From: Hydrotalea sp.
Lineage (GTDB): Bacteria > Bacteroidota > Bacteroidia > Chitinophagales > Chitinophagaceae
NCBI GenBank assembly: GCA_022402565.1
Contig: JAKRSC010000026.1
Coordinates: forward strand, 62,001-126,000
Length of the DNA: 64,000 nucleotides
Direction: 5' to 3'
Under the pieces are notes generated by a model. That model saw only the letters and a program-made list of their open reading frames with translations. It searched no databases and was not told where the DNA came from. This document shows positions 16,377 to 25,928 of this stretch, piece after piece; the stretch's first letter is position 1; each line of letters starts with the position of its first letter. Both the position numbers and the translations under genes were made by a program.

Positions 16377-19301
16377 ATGAAAGGACGACCATTTTTGTTG
16401 CAATTATTTTTACTTTTTTTCCTGATTTCAGGAAACCTAGGTTTTTTGTATGCTCAACCCAACACATCCATTGAGCTTACAAAGCCCAAGAAATATGAAG
16501 AGAGAAAGCTTGGAGCCGAAAAAACTGCCGATTCAAAAATGGGGGTTGTAAAACGGGTCTTTCAAAACAATTTCACCCACTTCAATTATTATTATAATGC
16601 CCAACAAAAAATAATTGAAATTGAGAGTCTTTCTAAACAACTTCATAAGGATAACTATACACAATTACTCAGCTTCTACCCTTTTACCTTGGAGGAGACC
16701 GCACAACAGAGTGGCCTTATAGACTCCATCATTTACAAGGCAAATGCTGGAATACTTCTTCATGACTTAAGAAATGATTGGGTGGATGATATGTATTTGA
16801 TGATGGGAATAGGTTATTTGTACAGAAAGGATTTTGATTCAGCCTATCAGGTTTTTAGTTATTTACAGTACATCTATGCAGATAAAGATGATGGGTATGA
16901 CATTCCTATAGGAAGCAATGAATCGAGAAACAAAGGCTCATTTTCTATTGTTGGACCAGATCAGAGAAGTTTTTTACAGAAAATTTTTAGAAATGGAATC
17001 AAACGACCTGAAGCCGTTCTTTGGATGGCTAGAACTTTTTTAGAAAATAATCAAGCCGATGCAGCTAAAGGCATATTAGAGCTTCTCCAACAAGATGTGT
17101 ATTTTCCAAAGAAGCTACAACCACATTTACATGAACTCCAAGCATATTATTACTATCAAACAAAACAAGCCGATAGCATGTGGATGCATATGGAAAAAGC
17201 TGAAGTAAGGTTAAGTTCTCAACAAGAAAAAGCAAGATGGAAATTTCTTGCAGCGCAGCTTTTACAAGAAAATGGTGAAATTGAAAAAGCTAAACTCAAA
17301 TACCAACAAGCTGCACGTCAAGCCACCGACCCTATCTTAATGGTATACGCAAATATTCAACAGGCAATTTTGGATGATCAAATTCAAACCTCCGATAAAT
17401 ATGCTTCGCAGATTTTAGCATTAAGCAAAAGAGAGAAATACGCCCTTTATAGAGATATTATGTTTTATGAAGCTGGTGTTTTGCAACAACGAAAGAATGA
17501 TTATAAAACAGCTGTTGAGCTTTTTAGAAAAAGCTTACAAAACGACCAACAACATCTTCCAAGAGCAACTATACTTTTTGAACTAGGAAAAAGTTATTTT
17601 TATGAAGGCTCCTTTTCTAAGGCTAACTTTTATTTGGATAGTGTAGATGTACAACAACTTTCCATAAATCAAAGCAAATGGTTTAAATTAAATAAAGAGT
17701 TTTTACCAGATTTGGCTAAATGGCAACAAGAAGTTTTAACTCAAGATAGCTTATTACAACTTGCAGCACTACCAGAAAGTCAACGAAAAGCTTTTCTTTT
17801 AAAAACACTCAAAGCACTTAGAAAAGCAAAAGGACTTCAGGAAGAGCCTTCAAGTAATTTTGGTGGAGGCGCGAACAATAATTCAAATACTGAAACAGGA
17901 TCAACTCTTTTTGCTTCTGGAAATACAGCCGCGGGTAGTTTTTACTTTTCCAACAATGCACTAAAAAGTAAAGGTTTTACTGAGTTTAAAACTAAATGGG
18001 GTGGAAGGCAAAATGTTGATAATTGGAGAAGACAATCCGCCATGGACATGGGGGCACCTGGAGTTGTAAATGATCAAACTGATAATTCAGGTAATATAGA
18101 CGATGAAGCAGAAATTACGATAGAAGATTTAGAAGCAAATTTACCCTTATCGGAAGATGCCAAAAAGAAAACTATATCTACAAAAGAAACAGCGAAATTA
18201 AACATTTCAAATACCCTCATTTTTGCTATCAATGAGCCTATATATGCTATTCCACTTCTAGACTCAATAATAGCAAATAGTACAACAGAAGAACATGTAA
18301 AAAAGGCATTAGAGCTTCTTTATCATGCTTATAGGAAACTAGATAATACTGATGCTGCCACAAGAGTTAAGAATGAACTAATACGCTTAACAAAAACTGA
18401 TCCCGATATTAAAACAACAACAGGATTAAATGAGAAAAAAGAGTTAGAAGACACATACAAAAACATATATCAATTACTTATTGAAGGCAAGTTCGAAGAG
18501 GCTATTGAAAAAAGAAAGAAAATACCCGTTGCTGACAGCACTAGTATTTGGGCACCCAAATTATTATTTCTAGAAGCCATCTACCATATTCGTCAACAAA
18601 ATGATAGTCTTGCTATTTCCGCTTTAGATTTTATTTCCCAGAATTATTCTACATCCGAACTCGCAAACAATGCTGCTATTTGGAAAGATGTACTTCAAAG
18701 AAGAAAAGAAATTGAGCAATACCTAACCAAACTAGAAATTCAGAAATCAGAAGAAGTTGAGGTTGAAAGAATGACCGATGTTTCTGATAAGAAAATAGCT
18801 ACCAACGAAAAGCCTGCTAACCAACCCAAAACTCAGCTTAATAAGCCTACTGAAATTCAGCAAAAGCAAATTGAAGTGAAGCAGAATGTACCAATGGCAT
18901 CAAAAGAGCCTTTAAAAGAATATCAATTTTCTGCTTCGAGTCCACACTTTGCTGTATTGATTTTAGAGAAAGTAGATCCTGTATTTATAACAGAGGCAAG
19001 AAACGCCATGAATAGGTATCACCAAACTCGAATGAGTCAGGCTGGATTAACGACACAAATTCAAAAAATAAATGACCAATTCAGCTTTTTACTAGTAGGA
19101 CCATTTAGTCAAGCAGGTATGTCAATTGACTACCTCGATAAAATTCAGCCTATTACAGCTCAGCAAATTTTACCTTGGCTATCAAAAGATAGATTTAGCT
19201 GGATTATTATAAGTCCCGAAAACTTGGAGTTATTATTTGAGAAAAAGGATATGCCGACTTATAAAGAGTTCTTACATAAAGCCATTCCAGCTAAATTTTG
19301 A
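16377..19301 (+). CDS. SprE/PorW-like TPR protein (gliding / type IX secretion)
   Basis: 974 residues with a hydrophobic signal sequence (to about residue 26) and tetratricopeptide-like helices across the middle. The N-terminal F-T-H-F-N-Y-Y-Y-N-A-Q-Q-K-I segment and L-H-D-L-R-N-D-W-V-D-D-M-Y-L-M-M-G match the SprE/PorW family, which links the periplasmic and outer parts of the type IX secretion/gliding machinery. An Asn/Ser-rich low-complexity linker lies near residues 495-530, and a charged segment near 800-850. Family SprE/PorW proteins are often lipoproteins; I see no clear lipobox here. A TATTTTAG near -7 box is at 16355-16362. The PBP gene follows after 62 bases. Confidence 0.78.
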   Translation: MKGRPFLLQLFLLFFLISGNLGFLYAQPNTSIELTKPKKYEERKLGAEKTADSKMGVVKRVFQNNFTHFNYYYNAQQKIIEIESLSKQLHKDNYTQLLSFYPFTLEETAQQSGLIDSIIYKANAGILLHDLRNDWVDDMYLMMGIGYLYRKDFDSAYQVFSYLQYIYADKDDGYDIPIGSNESRNKGSFSIVGPDQRSFLQKIFRNGIKRPEAVLWMARTFLENNQADAAKGILELLQQDVYFPKKLQPHLHELQAYYYYQTKQADSMWMHMEKAEVRLSSQQEKARWKFLAAQLLQENGEIEKAKLKYQQAARQATDPILMVYANIQQAILDDQIQTSDKYASQILALSKREKYALYRDIMFYEAGVLQQRKNDYKTAVELFRKSLQNDQQHLPRATILFELGKSYFYEGSFSKANFYLDSVDVQQLSINQSKWFKLNKEFLPDLAKWQQEVLTQDSLLQLAALPESQRKAFLLKTLKALRKAKGLQEEPSSNFGGGANNNSNTETGSTLFASGNTAAGSFYFSNNALKSKGFTEFKTKWGGRQNVDNWRRQSAMDMGAPGVVNDQTDNSGNIDDEAEITIEDLEANLPLSEDAKKKTISTKETAKLNISNTLIFAINEPIYAIPLLDSIIANSTTEEHVKKALELLYHAYRKLDNTDAATRVKNELIRLTKTDPDIKTTTGLNEKKELEDTYKNIYQLLIEGKFEEAIEKRKKIPVADSTSIWAPKLLFLEAIYHIRQQNDSLAISALDFISQNYSTSELANNAAIWKDVLQRRKEIEQYLTKLEIQKSEEVEVERMTDVSDKKIATNEKPANQPKTQLNKPTEIQQKQIEVKQNVPMASKEPLKEYQFSASSPHFAVLILEKVDPVFITEARNAMNRYHQTRMSQAGLTTQIQKINDQFSFLLVGPFSQAGMSIDYLDKIQPITAQQILPWLSKDRFSWIIISPENLELLFEKKDMPTYKEFLHKAIPAKF

Positions 19302-19363
19302 CCTTTAAAAGATTACCTTATTGCTGAGAATAGTAGCTTTACAAATATTGAGATAGATAAATT

Positions 19364-21751
19364 ATGAGCAGATCGATACGACTTTTTTGGAAATTTTACT
19401 TCATTGGCATCGCCAGTGTTATTCTTTTCTTTTTTCTTCTTTCGTGGGGTGTATTTGGTAAAATGCCTTCGATGGATGAAATACAAAATCCTTCAGCCTC
19501 ACTTGCAAGTCAGGTTTACGCAGAAGATGGAACATTGCTTGGTAAATTTTATTTAGAAGACAGAATAAATGTCAAGTACAGAGATATCAGCAAGCATATC
19601 ATTCAAGCTTTGGTAGCCACTGAAGATGAAAGATTTTATGACCATAGTGGAATTGATGCTAAAGCACTCGCAAGAGCATTTATATTTCTAGGAAAAGAAG
19701 GAGGTGCAAGTACTATTACAATGCAAACTGCTAAAAACTTGTTCACTGAAAACTGGAGTACAAGAAATTTTGTTTTGAGAGGTCTTCAAAAACTAAAAGA
19801 AGGTATTATAGCAGTTAAGCTAGAACAGAACTTGACGAAAGAAGAAATTATTACTCTTTACTTGAATACTGTATCATTTTCAGATAACGTATATGGAATC
19901 AGAAATGCATCTAAAACTTTCTTTCAAAAAGAACCTGATCGAATAAATATTGAAGAAGCTGCAGTATTAATTGGGATGTTGAAAGCTGCAACTTTGTACA
20001 ATCCTAGAAGAAATCCTCGTATGGCCCTTGAAAGAAGGAATACTGTGATTAACCAAATGGTAAGAAACAATTACATTACTGATGCAGAGGCGAGTATTCT
20101 TAAGCAAAAGCCCATTCAATTAAATTATAAAAAACTTGATGAGAAAGCTGGACTTGGTCCCTATTTTAGAATGGTACTAGGTGAAGAAATGAAGAAGTGG
20201 TGCAAAGAGCATAAAAAACCAAATGGAGATCCTTATAACTTGTATAAAGATGGATTGAAAATATATACTTCCATCAATCCACGTATGCAGATTTATGCAG
20301 AAGAAGCAGTTGATAAGCATATGGCTTATTTGCAGCAGTTGTTTAACACACAATCTAATATCAAAACTGGAGCAGTTTGGAAAGGATATGAAAATATTTT
20401 AACCTCTGCTATGAAAGCAAGTGACCGATGGAAAAACCTTAGCAGAGAAGGCTTAAGCGACGAAGACATCAAAAAAACTTTCTTTGAAAAAACAAGTATG
20501 AAAGTTTTTTCTTGGAATAGCAATCGTGAAAAGGATACAATAATGACACCTTACGATTCTATTAAGTATGCAAAGCAATTTTTACAAACTGGATTTATGG
20601 TAATGGATCCGTTAAATGGTCAAATTAAAGCATGGGTGGGTGGTATTAACTTTAAATATTTTAAGTACGACCATGTCAATGTAAATACAAAACGTCAAGT
20701 TGGTTCCTCTATAAAACCTTTATTGTACAGCTTAGCAATTCAAGAAGATAGATTCTCGCCTAATAGCATTGTACAAGATGTACAACAAAACTTTGGTGGC
20801 TATGGTTTAGTTCCAGCAACTAGTAGAACTTGTTCTGGTGGAAGTATGACTATGGCGAGTGCCTTAGCATGGAGTAAAAACTGTGCAACCGCCTATATTT
20901 TAAAGCAATTAGATCCAGAAGGCAATAATGGAGCGAGAAGATTTACTGAATTTTTGAAAGAATGTAGGGTAGAAACAGAGGTTGAACCCTACCCCTCAAT
21001 TGCGTTAGGTTCGTGCGAAATTTCACTTTATGAAATGATGCAGGCATACACTATGTTTCCAGGAAGAGGTTTTAATGTAAAGCCTATGATGATTATGAGA
21101 ATTGAAGATAGAAATGGAAATATATTAGAGCAATTTCAACCCAACAGAAAGGAAGTTTTGAATGAAGTTGCAGCCTATTCTACTGCCATGATGATGCAAG
21201 GAGTAATTCAAAAAGGAACTGGTAGAGGATTATGGGGCTACGGTGTATCTGGTGAGATAGCAGGTAAAACGGGTACAACTAACAACAACTCAGATGCATG
21301 GTTCATTGGATATACCCCACAATTATTAGCAGGAGTTTGGGTAGGTGGCGATCACCGATTCTTACGATTTGATAGTAAGTCAGGTGAAGGTTCTAGATCG
21401 GCACTTCCTATATGGGGGCATTTTTATAGCAAAGCTTCTGCCGATCCTAACTGCGGAATTGATAGAAATATGAAATTTTTACGTCCTGAAGTAATGAGCA
21501 ATGATTTAATCATTGATTGGATGAATAATACAACGCCGTCACTGGGTGCAGAGGGAGAGGATGTAGGTGCTGGTACCTCTAACGATTATGAAATGGATGA
21601 AGAGATGTATGAGGTTCCAGTTGATAATAAACCTAAAGTGCCGGTTACAAATACTCCTCTCCCTGCAAAAGAGAAAGAAGCGCCTAAAACAAATACTGAA
21701 GCCGACAAGCCTAAAGCAATCCTGCCCCCCAAAAAACCGGGAGGCAGGTAA
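19364..21751 (+). CDS. class A penicillin-binding protein (transglycosylase/transpeptidase)
   Basis: 795-residue bifunctional peptidoglycan synthase. An N-terminal membrane anchor (about residues 9-31) is followed by a GT51 transglycosylase domain with E-D-E-R-F-Y-D-H-S-G-I-D and G-G-A-S-T-I-T-M-Q-T-A-K-N-L. The transpeptidase domain has S448-x-x-K451 (G-S-S-I-K-P), the S-K-N motif (W-S-K-N-C-A) and K-T-G-T-T near residue 640. The C-terminus is a Pro/Lys-rich low-complexity tail. It probably polymerises and crosslinks glycan at the inner membrane. A terminator follows, overlapping the convergent BNR gene. Confidence 0.93.
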   Translation: MSRSIRLFWKFYFIGIASVILFFFLLSWGVFGKMPSMDEIQNPSASLASQVYAEDGTLLGKFYLEDRINVKYRDISKHIIQALVATEDERFYDHSGIDAKALARAFIFLGKEGGASTITMQTAKNLFTENWSTRNFVLRGLQKLKEGIIAVKLEQNLTKEEIITLYLNTVSFSDNVYGIRNASKTFFQKEPDRINIEEAAVLIGMLKAATLYNPRRNPRMALERRNTVINQMVRNNYITDAEASILKQKPIQLNYKKLDEKAGLGPYFRMVLGEEMKKWCKEHKKPNGDPYNLYKDGLKIYTSINPRMQIYAEEAVDKHMAYLQQLFNTQSNIKTGAVWKGYENILTSAMKASDRWKNLSREGLSDEDIKKTFFEKTSMKVFSWNSNREKDTIMTPYDSIKYAKQFLQTGFMVMDPLNGQIKAWVGGINFKYFKYDHVNVNTKRQVGSSIKPLLYSLAIQEDRFSPNSIVQDVQQNFGGYGLVPATSRTCSGGSMTMASALAWSKNCATAYILKQLDPEGNNGARRFTEFLKECRVETEVEPYPSIALGSCEISLYEMMQAYTMFPGRGFNVKPMMIMRIEDRNGNILEQFQPNRKEVLNEVAAYSTAMMMQGVIQKGTGRGLWGYGVSGEIAGKTGTTNNNSDAWFIGYTPQLLAGVWVGGDHRFLRFDSKSGEGSRSALPIWGHFYSKASADPNCGIDRNMKFLRPEVMSNDLIIDWMNNTTPSLGAEGEDVGAGTSNDYEMDEEMYEVPVDNKPKVPVTNTPLPAKEKEAPKTNTEADKPKAILPPKKPGGR

Positions 21752-21762
21752 GAATTATACAG

Positions 21763-21792
21763 AAAGGGATTCACTTATTTGGATCCCTTTTT
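21763..21792 (+). terminator. intrinsic terminator after the PBP gene
   Basis: A 10-bp stem with one T-G wobble (21763-21772 with 21781-21790), an 8-base loop, then more T. Its right arm lies inside the last codons of the convergent BNR gene. Confidence 0.75.
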
Positions 21793-24294
21793 CTTTTCTT
21801 CAACTTCTTTTCTGTAAGCTGGATCACGAAATATTTTCTGTACATCATCTAGCTTACCAATATAGATGCTTCTTCCATGTGTAGCAACCACCAATTCGTT
21901 TTCTCTTGATTGTATTGCCAAATCATGAACAGGCACACTCTTAGGCATACCGCCACTCCACATCATATATTGTTGTCCGCCATCAATAGAAACATATAAA
22001 CCACCATCTGTTCCTACATAAAGAAGTTCTTCATGCTTAGGATCCTCTTTAATAACATTTATAGGTTCAAATGGAAGATTGGCTGAAATTGATCTCCAGT
22101 TTGTTCCATAGTCATCACTTACAAAAATGTATGGAGCAAAATGGTCGTTTCTATATCCATTTAGAGTAACATAAACTCTTCCTTCTTTAATGGAAGATGG
22201 TGTAATACAACTCACCCACAAATCCTTTGGAAGCTTTCCTGTAATATTTTTCCAGGTGTAACCACCATCAGTAGAAACATGCACCAAACCATCATCACTT
22301 CCAGCATATAATAAACCAAACTTCAAAGGAGATTCGATTAAGCAAGTGAGTGTACCAAATGGCACATCACCTGGTAATCCACCCTTCGTTAAATCTTGCG
22401 ACAAATTTTGCATTTGTTCTCCTTTTACTAAGGAGCGGTGTACTCGATTACTTCCCATGTATAATACATCCTGATTGTGTTTCGACAACCAAATAGGTGT
22501 TTCCCAATTAAAACGCAACGGAGTTTCACCCAATTGGTGTCGTGGACGAATCGGCAACCGCGCAGTATTCTGCTTATTATTTCTAAAATAGCTTCCAAAT
22601 TGAGAACCCGCATAATAAGTGTTGTTATCTCTTGTATCTACCTGCACTTGCATTCCATCGCCTCCTCCAATTCTTCTGTAAGCATATTGTCCGCCATCTA
22701 ACCATGCACTGGTTTCTCTATGATTAGAAGGACCAAACCAAACACCATTATCCTGCAATCCACCATACACATTATAGGGTTTTGCATCATCCACTGTAAC
22801 AGCATAAAACTGACCTACAGGTATTGAATTTGCTTTAAACCAATTTTTACCGTCATCGTAAGTAATGTTGATGCCGCCATCATTTCCATTAATCATGTGG
22901 CTATCACGCTTTGGATTGATCCATAACGCATGATGATCGCTATGAACAATCTCGTTATCTATTGTTTTAAATGTTTGTCCACCATTAGTGCTTAACATTA
23001 GAGGAACACCAAGTATTACAACTTTGTCTGCATTGGTAGGTGAAACATATATCTTGGCAAAATAGTATCCATAGGTACTAAACATCATTCCCAACGTTTG
23101 CGTATTTGTTTTTTTCCAAGTTTTGCCACCATCATCACTTCTATAAATTTCGCATCCAGTAATACTTCCTGCATCAAATAAATCATCGTTAGGGCCTTTC
23201 AAATAATCATAAATTACAGATGGTTTGAATGCACCCGATTCAACTTTGGCTTTAATTGCAGTAAAATTATACTCGGCAGGAAAGCGATTCGATTTAAGAA
23301 AGCTATCCACTTTTTCTGTTGGTAATGCCAAAAACTGCTCCTTAGTTAAATCTTTAAAGTCTCTTAAAACAAGTCTGCCACTTGCAGCTTTTTGTGCAGT
23401 ATCTGGTTTTCTAAACTGATTGTCTAGAACTGCATATACAATCTGAGAGTTACCAGGGAACACAGCCAATCCAATTCTACCTACACCTTCACCATTTGGA
23501 AAACCACTTCCTTCTTTATTGAGCATTGTCCAACTATCCCCACCATCTATACTTTTATAAATTCCACTTGTTTTACCCGCCTCCTCAAAATTCCATGCAG
23601 TCCTTGTTCTATACCACATAGCAGCATACAACACTTGGGGATTATTTGGATCAATTTCCATTTCAACAGCACCTGTATTCTCATCTACATACAATGTTTG
23701 CTTCCATTTTTGTCCACCATCAACTGTTTTGTAAACACCTCTTTCTTTATTGGAAGAATACAATCTTCCAAGTGCTGCCACCCAAGCAATATTTGGATTG
23801 GTAGGATGAAGTTGAATTTTCCCTATATGATGGCTTTCTGGGAGTCCTAGATACTGCCATGACTTACCTAAGTCGATAGACTTATAAATACCTATTCCAG
23901 CATAAGAAGAACGGCTGCTATTAACTTCACCAGTACCTACCCAAATTGTTTTTGAAGGCCAATGAACAGCAATATCACCAATGGTTAATATGTCTTCAGA
24001 GTCGAAGATTGGGTCAAAACTCAATCCATTATTTTTAGTATGCCATAGCCCTCCTGATGCAAATGCTGCGTAAAATTCAGTAGGATCATCAGGATTCACT
24101 TCAATATCAACTATCCTCCCACTCATGATAGTTGGGCCAATGTTTCGAAATTGAATATGATTTAATAAGGATGCCGACTCTAGTTGCTTTCGTTGCTCAA
24201 TTTTGGTTAGGCGCTGAGCGGCAGGAGTTGGTTTTACTTGAGCATTTAGTTGAATGCTCAAAGCCATCATGGCTAAAAGGGCTATTCGTCTCAT
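21775..24294 (-). CDS. secreted BNR/sortilin-like repeat beta-propeller protein
   Basis: 839 residues with a signal peptide (MRRIALLAMMALSIQLNAQ). Many Asp-box/BNR repeats of the type Y-K-S-x-D-G-G-x-x-W and S-T-D-G-G-Y-T-W are spread along the protein, as in VPS10/sortilin-like and photosystem stability factor-like beta-propellers. Such proteins are usually extracytoplasmic, binding glycans or proteins; catalysis cannot be inferred. No type IX C-terminal domain is seen: it ends in a Lys/Glu-rich tail. It converges on the PBP gene. Confidence 0.85.
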   Translation of the reverse strand: MRRIALLAMMALSIQLNAQVKPTPAAQRLTKIEQRKQLESASLLNHIQFRNIGPTIMSGRIVDIEVNPDDPTEFYAAFASGGLWHTKNNGLSFDPIFDSEDILTIGDIAVHWPSKTIWVGTGEVNSSRSSYAGIGIYKSIDLGKSWQYLGLPESHHIGKIQLHPTNPNIAWVAALGRLYSSNKERGVYKTVDGGQKWKQTLYVDENTGAVEMEIDPNNPQVLYAAMWYRTRTAWNFEEAGKTSGIYKSIDGGDSWTMLNKEGSGFPNGEGVGRIGLAVFPGNSQIVYAVLDNQFRKPDTAQKAASGRLVLRDFKDLTKEQFLALPTEKVDSFLKSNRFPAEYNFTAIKAKVESGAFKPSVIYDYLKGPNDDLFDAGSITGCEIYRSDDGGKTWKKTNTQTLGMMFSTYGYYFAKIYVSPTNADKVVILGVPLMLSTNGGQTFKTIDNEIVHSDHHALWINPKRDSHMINGNDGGINITYDDGKNWFKANSIPVGQFYAVTVDDAKPYNVYGGLQDNGVWFGPSNHRETSAWLDGGQYAYRRIGGGDGMQVQVDTRDNNTYYAGSQFGSYFRNNKQNTARLPIRPRHQLGETPLRFNWETPIWLSKHNQDVLYMGSNRVHRSLVKGEQMQNLSQDLTKGGLPGDVPFGTLTCLIESPLKFGLLYAGSDDGLVHVSTDGGYTWKNITGKLPKDLWVSCITPSSIKEGRVYVTLNGYRNDHFAPYIFVSDDYGTNWRSISANLPFEPINVIKEDPKHEELLYVGTDGGLYVSIDGGQQYMMWSGGMPKSVPVHDLAIQSRENELVVATHGRSIYIGKLDDVQKIFRDPAYRKEVEEKKKGSK

Positions 24295-24337
24295 ATGAAG
24301 CAGAATTGATGTAATTTAGGTGTGTAAAATACAAAGA

Positions 24338-25027
24338 ATGCGTTTCTTTTTGCTACCACTTATCCTCTTTCCAACTTGGTGTTTGGCACAATGTGTGACC
24401 TTCTCGATTAGTTCTCGAAGTGATACGGTTAATTGTACTGACAAAAGTGGTATGAAACAAGGTAAATGGAAGAACCAAGTGCCTTCTATCCGCGGCAACC
24501 CAGGTTATGTAGAAGAAGGCAGCTATATGAACGGACAAAAAGAAGGTGTTTGGAGAACCTATAGCCTAATGGGCGATCCATTATCCATGGAAAATTATAA
24601 GTACGGAATGAAACATGGATTATGTGCATACTTCAATAAAATTGGATTAGAACGTGAAGAAAGATGGCGCGCACCAGATACTTCAAAAGTGTATGATACA
24701 ATTGATGTGCCCGATTTAAGAGATCCAAATAAGGTGGATCAAGTAATTATTAAAGTAGAAAAGAGGTCTCTTAAACATGGTATTTGGAGATACTACGATA
24801 GCTATACAGGTAAGGTAATTAAACAAGAAGAATACTTACTAGACAAGCTAAGGATGCAATCGGATTGGAGTAATGAAGCGCTTATACGAGAGAGCGATAA
24901 ACCCCAGCCAGCTTTAGATACGATTAAAGTGAAGCCCAAAGAAGTACTCGACTATGAAAAGAAGAATCCGAAAAAGAAAACTAGCAAAGAAAGAGATGGG
25001 CGGACCTATTATAAAGAATCTTCTTAA
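24338..25027 (+). CDS. secreted MORN/YwqK-like repeat protein
   Basis: 229 residues with a signal peptide (MRFFLLPLILFPTWCLAQ). Repeats such as G-M-K-Q-G-K-W-K-N, G-Q-K-E-G-V-W-R-T-Y, G-M-K-H-G-L-C-A-Y-F and L-K-H-G-I-W-R-Y-Y are MORN-type units of the YwqK group. The C-terminal third is basic and Lys/Pro-rich. The YwqK 'antitoxin' label used in databases is not supported here because no partner toxin is nearby. I chose the ATG at 24338; a GTG at 24320 is in frame but would precede the signal peptide. Confidence 0.72.
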   Translation: MRFFLLPLILFPTWCLAQCVTFSISSRSDTVNCTDKSGMKQGKWKNQVPSIRGNPGYVEEGSYMNGQKEGVWRTYSLMGDPLSMENYKYGMKHGLCAYFNKIGLEREERWRAPDTSKVYDTIDVPDLRDPNKVDQVIIKVEKRSLKHGIWRYYDSYTGKVIKQEEYLLDKLRMQSDWSNEALIRESDKPQPALDTIKVKPKEVLDYEKKNPKKKTSKERDGRTYYKESS

Positions 25028-25036
25028 AGCACAAAT

Positions 25037-25870
25037 TCACTGCTGATTAAAGAAACGCTGAAAAAATAAAAGCTGATACGGAACTGCATTTGCCCAATAC
25101 TGCCAAGTATGTCCACCCGGCCGTTCAATATATTCGTGTTTTACTTTTAATTGTAATAACTGTTGGTGCAAAGCTTTATTAATGTCATAGAAAAAATCTT
25201 CTGTTCCACAATCTACAATAATTTTTAAAGGAAATTCAGAAGGCTTCTTTACCACACCTTTTACAGAGTAGTCTTCCCATCTTGTTGGATAAGTTGAACT
25301 ATCGCCAATTCTTTTTGCAATATCAAATTTGGAGCGAGAAGAGTTTATATCAACTCCTCCACTCATACTGCCACAAGCACCAAAAATATTAGAGTGTCTC
25401 CAACCTAAATACAAACCACCATGCCCGCCCATACTTAATCCAGTTATAGCTCTGCCCTTTCTGTTGTGTATGGTTCTGTAGGCACTATCTATGAAAGGAA
25501 CTACTTCACTAACAATATGGGTTTCGTATTTAAAATTTTCATCAATAGGACTATCCCAATACCAACTGCTATAGCCACCATCCGGACAAACCACAATACA
25601 CTTATACTGGTCAACATATGAAGTCAATTGAGGAACCAGATTGACCCAATCGCGATAATTACCACTGTATCCATGAAGCAAATACACCACTGGATATGGA
25701 TTATTTGAATTCTTATACGCATCAGGAACTACTACAGAAGCTGAAATAGTTTTTTTCATTGACGGACTATAAATTCTAGCTGTATCTACATAACCTGCCT
25801 GAGCAAGTTGTATAGAAAATATAAAAAAGGCAGCTACAATAAGCAACTTGTGAAATGACTGGTTACGCAT
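25037..25870 (-). CDS. secreted alpha/beta-hydrolase esterase (esterase D / FrmB-like)
   Basis: 277 residues with a signal peptide ending near L-A-Q-A-G. The alpha/beta-hydrolase fold has the nucleophile elbow G-L-S-M-G-G-H-G, an acid in V-D-C-G-T-E-D and the catalytic His in R-P-G-G-H-T-W. Y-L-L-H-G-Y-S-G-N-Y-R-D-W is the oxyanion strand of the esterase D group. Relatives include acetyl-xylan and feruloyl esterases and mycolyl-transferase-like proteins, so the substrate is open. I chose the ATG at 25870 over a TTG at 25903 because the signal peptide starts there. Confidence 0.85.
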   Translation of the reverse strand: MRNQSFHKLLIVAAFFIFSIQLAQAGYVDTARIYSPSMKKTISASVVVPDAYKNSNNPYPVVYLLHGYSGNYRDWVNLVPQLTSYVDQYKCIVVCPDGGYSSWYWDSPIDENFKYETHIVSEVVPFIDSAYRTIHNRKGRAITGLSMGGHGGLYLGWRHSNIFGACGSMSGGVDINSSRSKFDIAKRIGDSSTYPTRWEDYSVKGVVKKPSEFPLKIIVDCGTEDFFYDINKALHQQLLQLKVKHEYIERPGGHTWQYWANAVPYQLLFFQRFFNQQ

Positions 25871-25890
25871 ACCACGAATGTGAGATTTTT

Positions 25891-25920
25891 TTTGCAGATT
25901 CAAAAAATAGTATACTTTTG
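25891..25920 (+). promoter_or_regulatory. promoter of the SPFH gene, abutting the start codon
   Basis: TTTG (25891-25894), 18 bases, then TACTTTTG (25913-25920): a full Bacteroidota -33/-7 promoter. The ATG at 25929 is eight bases beyond the -7 box, so the mRNA should be nearly leaderless. Confidence 0.7.
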
Positions 25921-25928
25921 ATATTAAA

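Noticed and set aside
21775-24294. Type IX secretion C-terminal sorting domain on the BNR protein (also considered for the S8 protease and the cytochrome).
   Set aside because: The C-termini are Lys/Glu-rich or end in catalytic or heme-domain sequence and lack the conserved beta-sandwich tail with a final Lys-rich strand.
24338-25027. Toxin-antitoxin role for the YwqK-like protein.
   Set aside because: It has a signal peptide and no adjacent toxin gene. The antitoxin label is a database habit for MORN-like repeats.
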